Positions 54,483 to 62,850 of a stretch of DNA of 64,000 nt are shown here, piece by piece; position 1 is the first letter of the stretch; each line of letters begins with the position of its first letter. Where the stretch lies: NCBI RefSeq assembly GCF_019636075.1, contig NZ_JAHBYG010000007.1, positions 47,295-111,294 on the forward strand, in the 5' to 3' direction. The notes under the pieces were generated by a model that saw only the letters and a list, made by a program, of their open reading frames with translations, had not been told where the DNA came from and ran no database searches. This DNA comes from Ferrovibrio sp. GTDB lineage: Bacteria > Pseudomonadota > Alphaproteobacteria > Ferrovibrionales > Ferrovibrionaceae. The position numbers and the translations under genes are program-made.

Positions 54483-55220
54483 ATGACCCAGCTTCCTGAC
54501 CCGCTCACCGAAGCCAGCCTCACCGCCATGATGCGCGACCGCCGCTATTGGCATCCTACCCAGCGCGACCCGGCTTTTCAGAAAACCGTCGAGCAGGGTT
54601 TCCGCCTGCTCTACCCCGAATCCCGGCGCGATGCGACCGGCAGGCTGATCCGCATGCCGCCGCGCGAAGGACGTTTGCAACAGGAGAATTCTTCAAGCGG
54701 TCGCGTGCCAGACGGTCGTGTGCAGGTGGATGCCTATAGCCGTCATCAGGATGGCCAGCTTGTCCAAGTATCCGATCACACGCGTGCATTGCCAGGGCAG
54801 GGCCAACAGGCGCCGCGCGCCAGCCAGGAAAAGCTCGATGCCATAGCCAAGGCCGGCACATGGGTGGGCGAAAGCCGCGAATGCGTGGCGTTGGTCAAGC
54901 ATGCGCTGCCGCAACTCGGCCCCACCCGCAACTGGCGTCGCGGGGCCGATATCAAGGGACCGAACGATCCGCCCTTGCAGCCTGGCACGCCGATCGCCAC
55001 CTTCGACAAGGAAGGCCGCTATCCCAATAAACCCACTGGCAATCATGCCGCGATCTTCCTGGGTTATGGCAAGAGCCTCCGAGGTAAGGATGGGATTCGC
55101 GTGCTTGACCAGGATAAAAACAACAAGCCGCGTGAGCGAGTGATCGAATTCAATCCACCAGTAGGAGCAAGCCCGTCCAATACAGGAAATGCTTTTAGCG
55201 TGGTCGAGACTCGGAAATGA
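54483..55220 (+). CDS. BPSL0067-like amidase/peptidase, candidate interbacterial effector
   Basis: 245 residues without signal peptide. I prefer the ATG at 54483 (AAGGA about 11 bases upstream) over one at 54462. The N-terminal part (1-45, TEASLTAMMRDRRYWHPTQRDPAFQKTVEQGFRLLYP) looks like a delivery or adaptor region. From about 120 it is a papain-like (NlpC/P60/CHAP-type) domain of the BPSL0067 family: catalytic Cys134 in GESRECVALVKHALP, WRRGADIKG, GTPIATFDKEGRYPNKPTGNHAAIFLGYG with His188, and VLDQD. Such enzymes cut peptidoglycan peptides. Its TGA overlaps the next gene's ATG by four bases; that gene encodes a secreted protein, the expected immunity partner. Confidence 0.8.
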   Translation: MTQLPDPLTEASLTAMMRDRRYWHPTQRDPAFQKTVEQGFRLLYPESRRDATGRLIRMPPREGRLQQENSSSGRVPDGRVQVDAYSRHQDGQLVQVSDHTRALPGQGQQAPRASQEKLDAIAKAGTWVGESRECVALVKHALPQLGPTRNWRRGADIKGPNDPPLQPGTPIATFDKEGRYPNKPTGNHAAIFLGYGKSLRGKDGIRVLDQDKNNKPRERVIEFNPPVGASPSNTGNAFSVVETRK

Positions 55221-55654
55221 GGCGAGCTATTGGCAGAGGCGTTTTGTTCATGTGCGAGATGATATCCGCATGTATCCCGGCATTGCCGGCAAAAGCGCAG
55301 TTTGTTGAAACGGAATGCCCGCTTTTACATCCACAGTTTCCGAATGGCAAACTCAACTCTGCACAATGGCAGGAGGGGCAGGAAACACATTTCGTACCCG
55401 AGATAGAGTATAGGCTTGAAAATGGGAATTACTATGCCGCGCTGGATTACAGGTACCCAGAGTACTACAGAGATTTCCGGAAATACGGGGTTCGCCTCTG
55501 GTGCCGCTATCGTGGCGCGCCCGATCTCTACATCGACATTCCTGGACTGGTGAATAAATGCGTCTTGATCTGGCATGATCCAGCCGATCCGAAGGCTGAT
55601 CCCATCTATCGCCGTGCCTATTGCGAGTCCGATGTTTCTGGGGCGGCTGAGTAA
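55217..55654 (+). CDS. Secreted Cys-rich protein, candidate immunity protein 1
   Basis: 145 residues. The signal peptide ends near PAKAQF. The mature part reads VETECPLLHPQFPNGKLNSAQWQEGQETHFVPEIEYRLENGNYYAALDYRYPEYY, then VRLWCRYRGAPDLYIDIPGLVNKCVLIWHDPADPKADPIYRRAYCESDVSGAAE, with four cysteines. It is paralogous to the proteins at 55846 and 56340, most closely the latter. Its ATG overlaps the effector stop, so the pair is translationally coupled, as expected of effector and immunity. Family name unknown to me. Confidence 0.75.
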   Translation: MRRAIGRGVLFMCEMISACIPALPAKAQFVETECPLLHPQFPNGKLNSAQWQEGQETHFVPEIEYRLENGNYYAALDYRYPEYYRDFRKYGVRLWCRYRGAPDLYIDIPGLVNKCVLIWHDPADPKADPIYRRAYCESDVSGAAE

Positions 55655-55834
55655 AAGACTGCGATCTTCCTGGGCTATGGGAAGAATGCCGAAGGTCAGG
55701 GCGGCATCCGGGTGTTGGATCAGGCAAGAGATTTCATGCCAAAAGAGACATTTATTCCCTTTGGCCGTCCTGCTGCGTCAGTCTCTGCATCGAGACGCGC
55801 GGAAGCCTTCAGTGAAATTTCAACCCAGAAATAA
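55655..55834 (+). pseudogene. Orphan C-terminal cassette of a second amidase effector
   Basis: Directly after the stop of immunity gene 1, an open frame of 59 codons without start reads AIFLGYGKNAEGQGGIRVLDQARDFMPKE... to TAA. It aligns with the last 56 residues of the effector at 54483 (AIFLGYGKSLRGKDGIRVLDQDKNNKPRE...), with the same length and end, but much diverged. It is the tail of a different allele left by recombination or deletion of the rest of the gene. A secreted immunity-like gene follows it 11 bases later. Confidence 0.85.
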
Positions 55835-55845
55835 GGCTGAATTAT

Positions 55846-56265
55846 ATGCGTGTCGCGCTTTTATGCCGGAGTGTTGTGTTTCTTATTATTGTTTTTGCGA
55901 CACAAGCTTCGGCGGAGATCAAGATAACGCGCTGTCCTTTGCAGCACCCGGATGCTTCCGGAGGACGATTGAAGACGGCTGTTCCGCATGAAACAGGCGA
56001 CATGTCGAATGATTTACCGGAATATCCGCCTCATGCGCCGGGCGAAGTATCGATCGCTGTATATGAATACGGCTTGCCGGGAGAGCCGATATTCCGAAAT
56101 GCAAAACTTCTATGTCGGTACAGTATGGGGCCTAATCTGTCTTTACCCGTCCCCGGGCAATTAAAGCGATGCGAAATGCGCTGGCGCGAGCCCTCCAATC
56201 CGAAGGCCGATCCGATTTACCTGTCGGCTTATTGCGAATCCGAAATCTCCGGGGCCGCTCAATAG
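55846..56265 (+). CDS. Secreted Cys-rich protein, candidate immunity protein 2
   Basis: 139 residues with a signal peptide ending ASAE. The mature part EIKITRCPLQHPDASGGRLKTAVPHETGDMS... is the most diverged of the three paralogues, but ends with the shared KRCEMRWREPSNPKADPIYLSAYCESEISGAAQ. Four cysteines are kept. It follows the orphan toxin tail, so it was probably the immunity gene of the lost effector. Confidence 0.72.
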   Translation: MRVALLCRSVVFLIIVFATQASAEIKITRCPLQHPDASGGRLKTAVPHETGDMSNDLPEYPPHAPGEVSIAVYEYGLPGEPIFRNAKLLCRYSMGPNLSLPVPGQLKRCEMRWREPSNPKADPIYLSAYCESEISGAAQ

Positions 56266-56339
56266 CCATGAAGTTATACTCAGTAAATCCACTGGCCAGC
56301 ATTCAGCGTTATTCTACCTCAAAAATAGGGTGGTAGAGA

Positions 56340-56765
56340 ATGCGTCCATCATTATTGCAATTTTCTTTGGTTCTGTTGCTGTTTGGCATAAGCGGTAAAA
56401 CCGCGCATGCACAATTCATTGAGACAGAATGTTCTCTCCTTCACCCGTTCAATTCCGATGCACGATTGATCGGCGCGCAATGGCAGGAAGATGGGGAAAC
56501 ACATTTCGCGCCGGAAATAGAATATCGGCTTGAGAATGGCGATTATTATAGCGCGCTTGACTATCGCGTCGGGGGGTATGTTGCAGATCGTCAACGCAAG
56601 ATTCGGCTGCTCTGCATCTATCGTGGAGCGCCCGATCTGTATGTCGACATTCCCGGGCTGGTGAATAAATGCGTGCTGATCTGGCGCGATCCCGCCAATC
56701 CGAAAGCTGATCCGGTCTATCGCCGCGCCTATTGCGAATCCGATATATCGGGCGGGGCCAACTGA
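56340..56765 (+). CDS. Secreted Cys-rich protein, candidate immunity protein 3
   Basis: 141 residues with signal peptide ending TAHAQF. The mature part is close to immunity protein 1 (IETECSLLHP..., GAQWQEDGETHFAPEIEYRLENGDYYSALDYR, APDLYVDIPGLVNKCVLIWRDPANPKADPVYRRAYCESDISGGAN). It has no toxin gene of its own, so it may be an extra immunity gene against related effectors. Its 3' end overlaps the convergent 2H phosphoesterase gene by 37 bases. Confidence 0.72.
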   Translation: MRPSLLQFSLVLLLFGISGKTAHAQFIETECSLLHPFNSDARLIGAQWQEDGETHFAPEIEYRLENGDYYSALDYRVGGYVADRQRKIRLLCIYRGAPDLYVDIPGLVNKCVLIWRDPANPKADPVYRRAYCESDISGGAN

Positions 56766-57280
56766 TATGCCGCAGCCAGCCGGATCGCGCCCTGTTCGAT
56801 ATGGATCAGGCGCAGGCCATCGCAGCGGGCCTGCAGCGGCGGCGTTACATCGCGGCCATGCTGGCGCAGCAGCGCCTTGGCGGAAAACACCGCGCCGAAG
56901 CGGGCGATGGTGACATGCGGTTCGAACGGCGCGCGATCACCGTCTGGCGCGCTTGGGCCTGGCAAAGCGTCATGCAAGGCCGTGCAATGCGCGGCGGTTT
57001 GCGCATCGGGCAGCAGATAGACGAGATGCGGATATTTGCCGCCGCCCGGCACCGAAAAAATCTCCAGCCGGTCGAAATGCGCGGCGAAAGCTGGCGTCAT
57101 CGCAGACAGCCTTTCCGCTCGCGCCGCGGCATCCTGTGGCGTCACGGCATCGGTGGGAAACAGCAGGGTCACATGGGGCGGCACGGCCTTATGCTGCGGA
57201 TCGTGCTGGGCGCGGATGGCATCAAGCCAGCTTGCGGCATTCTCGGCCCAGGCGAAGGTGAGGATGATGGCGATCTGCAT
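56729..57280 (-). CDS. 2H phosphoesterase (2'-5' RNA ligase family)
   Basis: 183 residues from the ATG at 57280. It has the two catalytic His-x-Thr motifs in PPHVTLLFPTDAVTP and FEPHVTIARFG, which define the 2H phosphoesterase/ThpR-like family. Such enzymes hydrolyse or join 2',3' or 2',5' phosphoester bonds. The last 37 bases run antisense through the end of immunity gene 3. The ~45 base gap to lysE suggests divergent promoters. Confidence 0.9.
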   Translation of the reverse strand: MQIAIILTFAWAENAASWLDAIRAQHDPQHKAVPPHVTLLFPTDAVTPQDAAARAERLSAMTPAFAAHFDRLEIFSVPGGGKYPHLVYLLPDAQTAAHCTALHDALPGPSAPDGDRAPFEPHVTIARFGAVFSAKALLRQHGRDVTPPLQARCDGLRLIHIEQGAIRLAAAYQLAPPDISDSQ

Positions 57281-57325
57281 GGCCGCAGCTTGCAGCCGGC
57301 CATGCGCTATGCATAGCTTCAATCC

Positions 57326-57964
57326 ATGGATATTTCGCTTTTCATCGCCACCATGCTGGCGGGCGCTGCCTATGTGATCCTGCCCGGCCCGGCCTTTCTG
57401 GCTTTGCTCGGCATCGGCGCGGCGCAGGGCCGCCGGGCCGGCGCGGGCTTCGTGATCGGGCACCTGGCCGGCGATCTGGTCTGGGCCAGCCTGGCGATCA
57501 CCGCCATCGTGGGTTCGGCCAGCTTGGGCACATTGGTATTCGATCTGCTCGGCCTGGTCTGCGGCTGCTATCTCGGCTGGCTGGGCTGGAAGGCGCTGCG
57601 GGCGAAGCCGGCCGCCGATGGCGGGCTGGATAACGCGGTGAAGCATCCGCTGCGGCGCGGCCTGGCTTTCGGGCTGACCAATCCCAAAGGCTATCCGGTC
57701 AGTGTGGCGATGTTCACCGCTTTGCTGGCCAGCCATGCGCAGGAATTGGGCTGGAGCCTGTTTCCGCAATTGCTGGCCGCCGCCTTCGTGGGTTTCGTGC
57801 TGGCCGATATCGTTCTGGTGGCGCTGATCGGCTCCGGCCCGGTGCGGCGCATCTATATGCGGCACCAACTCGCCATCACCCGCGCCTCAGGCCTGCTATT
57901 CATCGGCTTCGGCCTGCAGGCTTTATGGCAATCGGGCAGCAGTTTGCTGTTCAGGCGCGGCTAG
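57326..57964 (+). CDS. LysE/RhtB family transporter
   Basis: 212 residues with about six helices. It has the LysE family start MDISLFIATMLAGAAYVILPGPAFLALLGIGAAQGRRAGAGFVIGHLAGDLVW, and WLGWKALRAKP. Such proteins export amino acids or related molecules through the inner membrane. The specific substrate cannot be told. Its stop overlaps the convergent DUF1304 gene by four bases. Confidence 0.9.
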   Translation: MDISLFIATMLAGAAYVILPGPAFLALLGIGAAQGRRAGAGFVIGHLAGDLVWASLAITAIVGSASLGTLVFDLLGLVCGCYLGWLGWKALRAKPAADGGLDNAVKHPLRRGLAFGLTNPKGYPVSVAMFTALLASHAQELGWSLFPQLLAAAFVGFVLADIVLVALIGSGPVRRIYMRHQLAITRASGLLFIGFGLQALWQSGSSLLFRRG

Positions 57965-58323
57965 ACCAGCCACAGCAATCCCAGCGCAAACGCCGCCGGC
58001 ACAGCCTGGATGCGGATGATCCGGCGATTGGCGGTGAAGCCGCCATAGAGGCCGGCCACCAGGATGCAGGCCAGGAAGAAGCTCTGGATATGCTTGCCGG
58101 CCAGTGGCTCGGGATAGAGCAGGCCGAAGATCAGCCCGGCAGCGAGGAAGCCGTTATACAAACCTTGATTGGCCGCCAGCACGGCGGAGGCCTGGGCCTG
58201 TTCCAGCTTCTGGCCGAAGGCGCGCAGGCCGAGCGGCTTGGTCCAGAAAAACATCTCCAGCACCAGGATATAGACATGCAGCAGCGCGATCAGCGCGACG
58301 ATCAGGATTTGGGCGATCTGCAT
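57961..58323 (-). CDS. DUF1304 family small membrane protein
   Basis: 120 residues with four hydrophobic segments: MQIAQILIVALIALLHVYILVLEMFFWTKPLGLRAFG, AVLAANQGLYNGFLAAGLIFGLLY, FFLACILVAGLYGGFTANRRIIRIQAVPAAFALGLLWL. This is the DUF1304 pattern (function unknown). It begins 11 bases after the DsbA-family gene stop and belongs to the TetR-controlled row upstream. Confidence 0.9.
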   Translation of the reverse strand: MQIAQILIVALIALLHVYILVLEMFFWTKPLGLRAFGQKLEQAQASAVLAANQGLYNGFLAAGLIFGLLYPEPLAGKHIQSFFLACILVAGLYGGFTANRRIIRIQAVPAAFALGLLWLV

Positions 58324-58334
58324 GGCTTTTCCTG

Positions 58335-58961
58335 TCAGGCTTTGAGCGCGGCTTCCACCAGGCTCAGCCGGTCGTTGCCGAAATACATGTCGTGGCCATC
58401 GACGAAAATCGTCGGGCTGCCGAAACCGCCGCGCTGCACCAGTTCGTCGGTATTGGTTTTCAATTCGGCCTTGATTGCGGGATCGTTGCAGGCCGCCAGC
58501 ATGGCATCGGCATCCAGGCCGGTGCGGGCGCAGGCCTCGCGCAGCACGGCTTCCTGGCTGATATCCTTGTCTTCGCCCCAATAGAGTTCGAACAGCGCGC
58601 GGGCCAGCTCTACCTGCTTGGCGCTGTCGGGCGCCTGGCTGTCGGCCCAGATGCAGCCGCGCATCGCCTTCACGCTGTTCACCGGAAACACGCTGGGCGG
58701 AAACTTGATCTTCAATCCGGCCTGGCGCGCCCAATCGCCCAGATCCTTCAGCATATAGGCATCCTTCGCGGGCACTGGATTCTGCCGCATGATGTACATG
58801 CTGGGATTGGCCGCGTTGAACACGCCGCCCACCAGGATCGGCCGCCATTGGATCGGTTCGCCCAGGCGCTTGGCCAGGGGCTGGAGATTGTGGAAACCCA
58901 GATAGGTCCAGGGGCTCGATACGTCGTAGAACATTTCGATGCGGGGCTGGCTGGCTGTCAT
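58335..58961 (-). CDS. DsbA-family oxidoreductase (2-hydroxychromene-2-carboxylate isomerase type)
   Basis: 208 residues. A thioredoxin fold with FYDVSSPWTYLGFHNLQPL, where Ser-Pro-Trp replaces the usual Cys-x-x-Cys, as in HCCA isomerase and kappa-GST-like proteins. It includes FGSPTIFVDGHDMYFGNDRLSLVEAALKA. These proteins use glutathione to isomerise aromatic breakdown intermediates, but this member's substrate is unknown. It lies 22 bases after the TetR gene. Confidence 0.88.
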   Translation of the reverse strand: MTASQPRIEMFYDVSSPWTYLGFHNLQPLAKRLGEPIQWRPILVGGVFNAANPSMYIMRQNPVPAKDAYMLKDLGDWARQAGLKIKFPPSVFPVNSVKAMRGCIWADSQAPDSAKQVELARALFELYWGEDKDISQEAVLREACARTGLDADAMLAACNDPAIKAELKTNTDELVQRGGFGSPTIFVDGHDMYFGNDRLSLVEAALKA

Positions 58962-58983
58962 GGTTTCCTCCTGGTGTTTTTTA

Positions 58984-59547
58984 TCATGTTAGTTGGTCGC
59001 GCAGTTTGCGCAACAGCCGGGGAAACGCCGTGTCGTCTTGCAGCGCGCGCGCCAGGGTGAGTGCGCCCTGAATGCCGGCCACCAGGCTTTCCGCCCTGAC
59101 TTGCGCATCCGGCAGGCCGCCGCGCGCCAGCAGGCCGGCCAGGGCTTCGATCCAGGCGGCGAAATAGCCGCGCAGGCGTTCGGCGAACAGGTCGCGGGTA
59201 TCGTCCAGCGCGAAAGCGCCCATCAGGCAGATACGGCCGCCGCTTTGGAAATACGCATCCGTCGCCGCCAGCATGGCATCCACGCCACTGCGCCAATGTA
59301 ACGTGGGCCAATCTGGCGCTTGCCGCAACGGCGCGTAAATCTCGCGCTCGAACCAGCCGTCGATCTCCTCCAGCACACAGGCTGCCATCTGCTGTTTGCC
59401 GCCGGGGAAGTGATTATACAGGCTGCCCTTGCCCAGGCCGGTGGCAGCCGTGATGCGTTCCAGCGAGGCGCCGGCATAGCCATGCTGGCGGAACACTTCC
59501 GCCAGCTTGCGGATCAGCTCCGCACGGCTGAGTTTGGCGGCGGGCAT
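58984..59547 (-). CDS. TetR-family transcriptional regulator
   Basis: 187 residues from the ATG at 59547, which shares one base with the stop of the DUF1348 gene (TAATG). The helix-turn-helix reads ELIRKLAEVFRQHGYAGASLERITAATGLGKGSLYNHFPGGKQQMAACVLEEID. The C-terminal domain is TetR_C type. It most likely represses its own unit through the palindrome at 60039-60060. The ligand is unknown, but the neighbours suggest an electrophile or aromatic compound. Confidence 0.92.
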   Translation of the reverse strand: MPAAKLSRAELIRKLAEVFRQHGYAGASLERITAATGLGKGSLYNHFPGGKQQMAACVLEEIDGWFEREIYAPLRQAPDWPTLHWRSGVDAMLAATDAYFQSGGRICLMGAFALDDTRDLFAERLRGYFAAWIEALAGLLARGGLPDAQVRAESLVAGIQGALTLARALQDDTAFPRLLRKLRDQLT

Positions 59548-60023
59548 TACAAGCCGAGTTCGGACAAGCCCGGATGATCGTCCGGGCGCCGGCCCCCGGC
59601 CTGCTGCCTGGGCCAGTGGAATTTGCGCGCGCCTTCCGGGATGCGCACATCGTTGATGCTGGCCTCGCGGCGGCGCATCAGGCCGTGGGCGTCGAATTCC
59701 CATTGCTCGTTGCCATGGCTGCGATACCAGTTGCCGCTATCGTCGTGCCATTCATAGGCGAAACGCACGGCGATGCGGTTCTCGGTAAAGGCCCAGACCT
59801 CCTTGATCAGCCGGTAATCCAGCTCGCGCTGCCATTTGCGCGCCAGAAACTCTTCGATCAGCGCCCGGCCGGAGAAGAATTCGGCGCGATTCCGCCAAAG
59901 GCTATCCTCGGTATAGGCCAGGGCCACCCGGGCCGGATCGCGGCTGTTCCAGGCATCTTCGGCCAGGCGGGCCTTCTGGGCGGCGGTCTCGGCGGTGAAG
60001 GGCGGCAGGGGTGGGCGGCTCAT
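59547..60023 (-). CDS. DUF1348 (NTF2-like) family protein
   Basis: 158 residues from the ATG at 60023. It has [103 protein letters not shown], the DUF1348 pattern of NTF2-like alpha/beta barrels, probably an enzyme. It is the first gene after the palindromic operator and is read with tetR, DsbA-like and DUF1304 genes. Confidence 0.92.
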   Translation of the reverse strand: MSRPPLPPFTAETAAQKARLAEDAWNSRDPARVALAYTEDSLWRNRAEFFSGRALIEEFLARKWQRELDYRLIKEVWAFTENRIAVRFAYEWHDDSGNWYRSHGNEQWEFDAHGLMRRREASINDVRIPEGARKFHWPRQQAGGRRPDDHPGLSELGL

Positions 60024-60038
60024 GGGATTTCTCCGGTT

Positions 60039-60060
60039 TATTGTACCGAACGGTACAATA
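60039..60060. promoter_or_regulatory. 22 bp palindrome, probable TetR operator
   Basis: TATTGTACCG-AA-CGGTACAATA is a perfect 10-base inverted repeat with a two-base centre. It lies 16 bases upstream of the first ATG (60023) of the DUF1348-tetR-DsbA-DUF1304 unit. The core ACCGNNCGGT is the form bound by many TetR proteins. Autorepression is expected. Confidence 0.9.
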
Positions 60061-60232
60061 GCGCAATCCATAACCCAAGGCAATGCACCGCGACAATTCA
60101 GCCCTTTACGGGCGTAAAATTCCGCCCTAATTTCCGCGCCGTCCGCCGGGTGCTGACCTGCCGGGCAACAGAAGTCCCTCAATCGGCCTGCCGGATGTCG
60201 ATCCGCCGGGTGTTTTGGAAAGGCATACAAAG

Positions 60233-61258
60233 ATGGGCTACAAGGTAGCTGTGGTCGGCGCCACCGGTGTGGTGGGCCGCGAAATGCTCAACATCCTGCA
60301 TGAGCGCAAGTTCCCGGTTTCCGAGATCGTCGCGCTGGCCTCGCGCCGCAGCCTGGGCAAGGACGCCCATTTCGGCGACCAGAAGATCAAGGTGAAGGCG
60401 CTCGACGATTACGATTTCCGCGGCGTGGATATCGCGCTGTTTTCGGCCGGCGGTGCCACCTCGAAGGAATGGGCGCCCAAGGTTGCGGCGGCCGGCGCGG
60501 TGGTGATCGACAATTCCAGCCAATGGCGCATGGACCCCGATGTGCCGCTGATCGTGCCGGAAGTGAATGCCGATGCCGTGGCCGGCTATACCAAGAAGGG
60601 CATCATCGCCAATCCGAATTGTTCGACCGCGCAGCTGGTGGTGGCCTTGAAGCCGCTGCATGACCGCGCCGGCATCAAGCGCGTGGTGGTGGATACCTAT
60701 CAATCGGTGTCGGGCGCCGGCAACGATGGCGTGACCGAACTCGAACGCCAGACCAAGGCGATCTTCGTCAACGATCCGGTGGAGAAGCAGAAGTTCACCA
60801 AGCAGATCGCCTTCAACGTCATTCCTCATATCGACGTCTTCATGGACGACGGTTACACCAAGGAGGAATGGAAGATGATGGCGGAGACCAAGAAGATTCT
60901 CGACCCGAAGATCAAGCTGACCGCCACCTGCGTGCGCGTGCCGGTTTTCATCGGCCATTCCGAAGCGGTGAATATCGAATTCGAGCAGCCGCTTTCGGCC
61001 GATGAGGCGCGCGAAATCCTGTCGGAAGCACCGGGCGTGCAGGTGCTGGATCGCCGCGAAAACGGCGGCTATATCACGCCGCTTGAATGCGCCGGCGATT
61101 ACAACACCTTCGTGTCGCGCATCCGCGAGGACATCACCGTTGAAAACGGCCTGTCGCTGTGGGTGGTCTCCGACAACCTGCGCAAGGGCGCGGCGCTCAA
61201 TGCCGTGCAGATCGCCGAAGTTCTAGCGGCCCGCTTCCTGAAGAAGCAGGCGGCCTGA
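60233..61258 (+). CDS. asd: Aspartate-semialdehyde dehydrogenase
   Basis: 341 residues from the ATG at 60233 with GGAAAGG upstream; a TTG six codons earlier is less likely. It has [32 protein letters not shown], the active Cys in [45 protein letters not shown]. It reduces aspartyl phosphate for lysine, threonine, methionine and diaminopimelate. A terminator follows. It closes the common leu-asd arrangement, here with accessory genes inserted. Confidence 0.97.
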   Translation: MGYKVAVVGATGVVGREMLNILHERKFPVSEIVALASRRSLGKDAHFGDQKIKVKALDDYDFRGVDIALFSAGGATSKEWAPKVAAAGAVVIDNSSQWRMDPDVPLIVPEVNADAVAGYTKKGIIANPNCSTAQLVVALKPLHDRAGIKRVVVDTYQSVSGAGNDGVTELERQTKAIFVNDPVEKQKFTKQIAFNVIPHIDVFMDDGYTKEEWKMMAETKKILDPKIKLTATCVRVPVFIGHSEAVNIEFEQPLSADEAREILSEAPGVQVLDRRENGGYITPLECAGDYNTFVSRIREDITVENGLSLWVVSDNLRKGAALNAVQIAEVLAARFLKKQAA

Positions 61259-61276
61259 TTTAACTTCACGTCCAGA

Positions 61277-61318
61277 AAACCCGCGCATCGGGAGACCGCT
61301 GCTCGGGTTTTTTATTCC
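61277..61318 (+). terminator. Probable terminator after asd
   Basis: AAACCCG (61278-61284) pairs with CGGGTTT across a 20-base loop with minor inner pairing, followed by T6. The distance after asd is 20 bases, and it also lies at the 3' end of the convergent LysR gene, so it may serve both. Confidence 0.65.
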
Positions 61319-62223
61319 GCGAAGATTTGCAGCATCTGGGTGCGCAGCCAGCGATTGGCCGGATCCTCGCGCATGGATGCATGCCAATAGAGATAGAGAT
61401 CGAGCGTGGGCGCATCGATCGGCAGCGGCAGCACCTGGGTTTCAAAACTGCGGCTGAGCAGGCGGGCATAGCGTTCCGGCATGGTCAGGATCATGTCGCT
61501 ATGGCTCACCACGCGGGTGGCGGCGAAGTAATGCTGGCAGCGCAGGCGGATGCGGCGCTCCAGGCCGAGGCGGTTGAGTTCCACGTCTTCCAGGCCGGGG
61601 CCGCCGCGCCGCGAGGAAACCAGGATATGGTCCTGGCGCAGATAGGTGGCGAGATCGAGATCGGGGCCCACGGTGGGATGATCGCGCCGCGCCACCACGG
61701 CCAGGCGCCCGGCCTCCACGCGCTGGCGCTGAATCTCCTCCGATAGCGGCAGCAGGATGTCGATGGCCAGATCGATGCTGCCTGCGGCGAGGCCGGATTC
61801 CACCGCGCGACGGTCCACCCGGATGGACGCGATGTCGATGCCCGGCGCGGTTTCTTCCAGGCCATGCAGCAAGGGCGGCAGCACGGTGGATTCCAGGATG
61901 TCGCGCAGGCCCAGGGTGAAGCGTTTGCGGGTCTGGCCGGGATCGAAATGCGCCGTCTCGCTCAAGGTGAATTCCAGCAGCCGCAGCGAGCGTTGCACCG
62001 GTTCGATGATGGTGCGGGTCAGCGGCGTCGGCTCCAGCCGGTGGCCACGCCGCACGAAAAGCGGATCGTTGTAGATATCGCGCAACCGGGCCAGGGCATG
62101 GCTGATGGCCGGCTGGGTCAGGTTCAGCCGGGCGGCGGCGCGGCTTACACCGCCCTCGGCATGGATGGCCTGCAACACCGTGAAAAGGTTGAGATCGATA
62201 CGTCGTATATTAGTCTTATTCAT
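61312..62223 (-). CDS. LysR-family regulator (NodD/PcpR-like)
   Basis: 303 residues from the ATG at 62223, or six more from an ATG at 62241. The winged helix is TNIRRIDLNLFTVLQAIHAEGGVSRAAARLNLTQPAISHALARLRDIYNDPLFVRRGHRLEPTPLT, typical of the NodD/LinR/PcpR group of LysR proteins. The substrate domain follows (RKRFTLGLRDILESTVLPPLL...). The AT-rich gap upstream and the divergent MerR gene 82 bases away suggest a shared control region. Target unknown. Confidence 0.9.
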   Translation of the reverse strand: MNKTNIRRIDLNLFTVLQAIHAEGGVSRAAARLNLTQPAISHALARLRDIYNDPLFVRRGHRLEPTPLTRTIIEPVQRSLRLLEFTLSETAHFDPGQTRKRFTLGLRDILESTVLPPLLHGLEETAPGIDIASIRVDRRAVESGLAAGSIDLAIDILLPLSEEIQRQRVEAGRLAVVARRDHPTVGPDLDLATYLRQDHILVSSRRGGPGLEDVELNRLGLERRIRLRCQHYFAATRVVSHSDMILTMPERYARLLSRSFETQVLPLPIDAPTLDLYLYWHASMREDPANRWLRTQMLQIFAE

Positions 62224-62304
62224 ATTAATAATTCTAAACATTCATTTGATTGATTGGAAGCCCGCCCTTAGCTTTGCCGTATCGGAAACCAATCTGAGGC
62301 GGCC

Positions 62305-62850
62305 ATGACCCGGGCTCCGACCCCCCGTGAACTCTTCATGCGGCAGAAAACCTATTCCATCGCGGCCCTGGCCGAGGAATTCGGCATCACGCCCCGTGCT
62401 TTGCGTTTCTACGAGGAAAAGGGCCTGCTGACGCCGTTTCGTCAGGGGCTGGAACGGCTCTATACCAAGCCCGATCGCGCCCGGTTGCGGCTGATCCTGC
62501 GCTGCAAGCGCTGGGGTTTCACCTTGACCGAGATTCACGCCCTGCTGGAAGCGCAGGACGAAGCCGGTTCCAGACCTGGTCCTGGGCCTGGTCCTGGGGC
62601 TGGGCATCAGTTGCGCCTGTCGCTGCAATTGGGCCGCGAGAAGCTGCAGGCGCTGGAAAAGCAGCGCGACGAGATTGAATCCGGCATCGCCGAATTGCAG
62701 GCCACCATGGCCGATCTGGAGCGGCAATTGGATGCCCGCCACGCAGATCGGGATCACGCAGATCGGGGCCAGGCAGATCGGGGCCAGGCAGATCGGGCCC
62801 GCATAACGCTGTTGCGGCCGGTGCCGCGCGGTGAGGCGGCGGCGGCTTAA
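62305..62850 (+). CDS. MerR-family transcriptional regulator
   Basis: 181 residues. The MerR winged helix reads [64 protein letters not shown] Gly/Pro repeat ([11 protein letters not shown]) and a coiled coil ([38 protein letters not shown]) follow. The tail is a four-copy HADRD/QADRG repeat produced by 15 bp DNA repeats. No metal-binding cysteines are seen. It resembles MerR proteins near acyl-CoA dehydrogenase genes. Its end overlaps the convergent hydrolase gene by four bases. Confidence 0.9.
   Translation: MTRAPTPRELFMRQKTYSIAALAEEFGITPRALRFYEEKGLLTPFRQGLERLYTKPDRARLRLILRCKRWGFTLTEIHALLEAQDEAGSRPGPGPGPGAGHQLRLSLQLGREKLQALEKQRDEIESGIAELQATMADLERQLDARHADRDHADRGQADRGQADRARITLLRPVPRGEAAAA
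62740..62799. repeat. 15 bp in-frame tandem repeat, four copies, in the MerR gene
   Basis: Units cacgcagatcgggat, cacgcagatcggggc, caggcagatcggggc and caggcagatcgggcc start at 62740, 62755, 62770 and 62785. They encode the C-terminal [20 protein letters not shown] segment and keep the frame. Confidence 0.93.

Noticed and set aside
56729..56765. 37-base antisense overlap between immunity gene 3 and the 2H phosphoesterase gene
   Set aside because: Both genes are sound and the overlap is at their 3' ends; probably the edge of an inserted segment, not a regulatory device.
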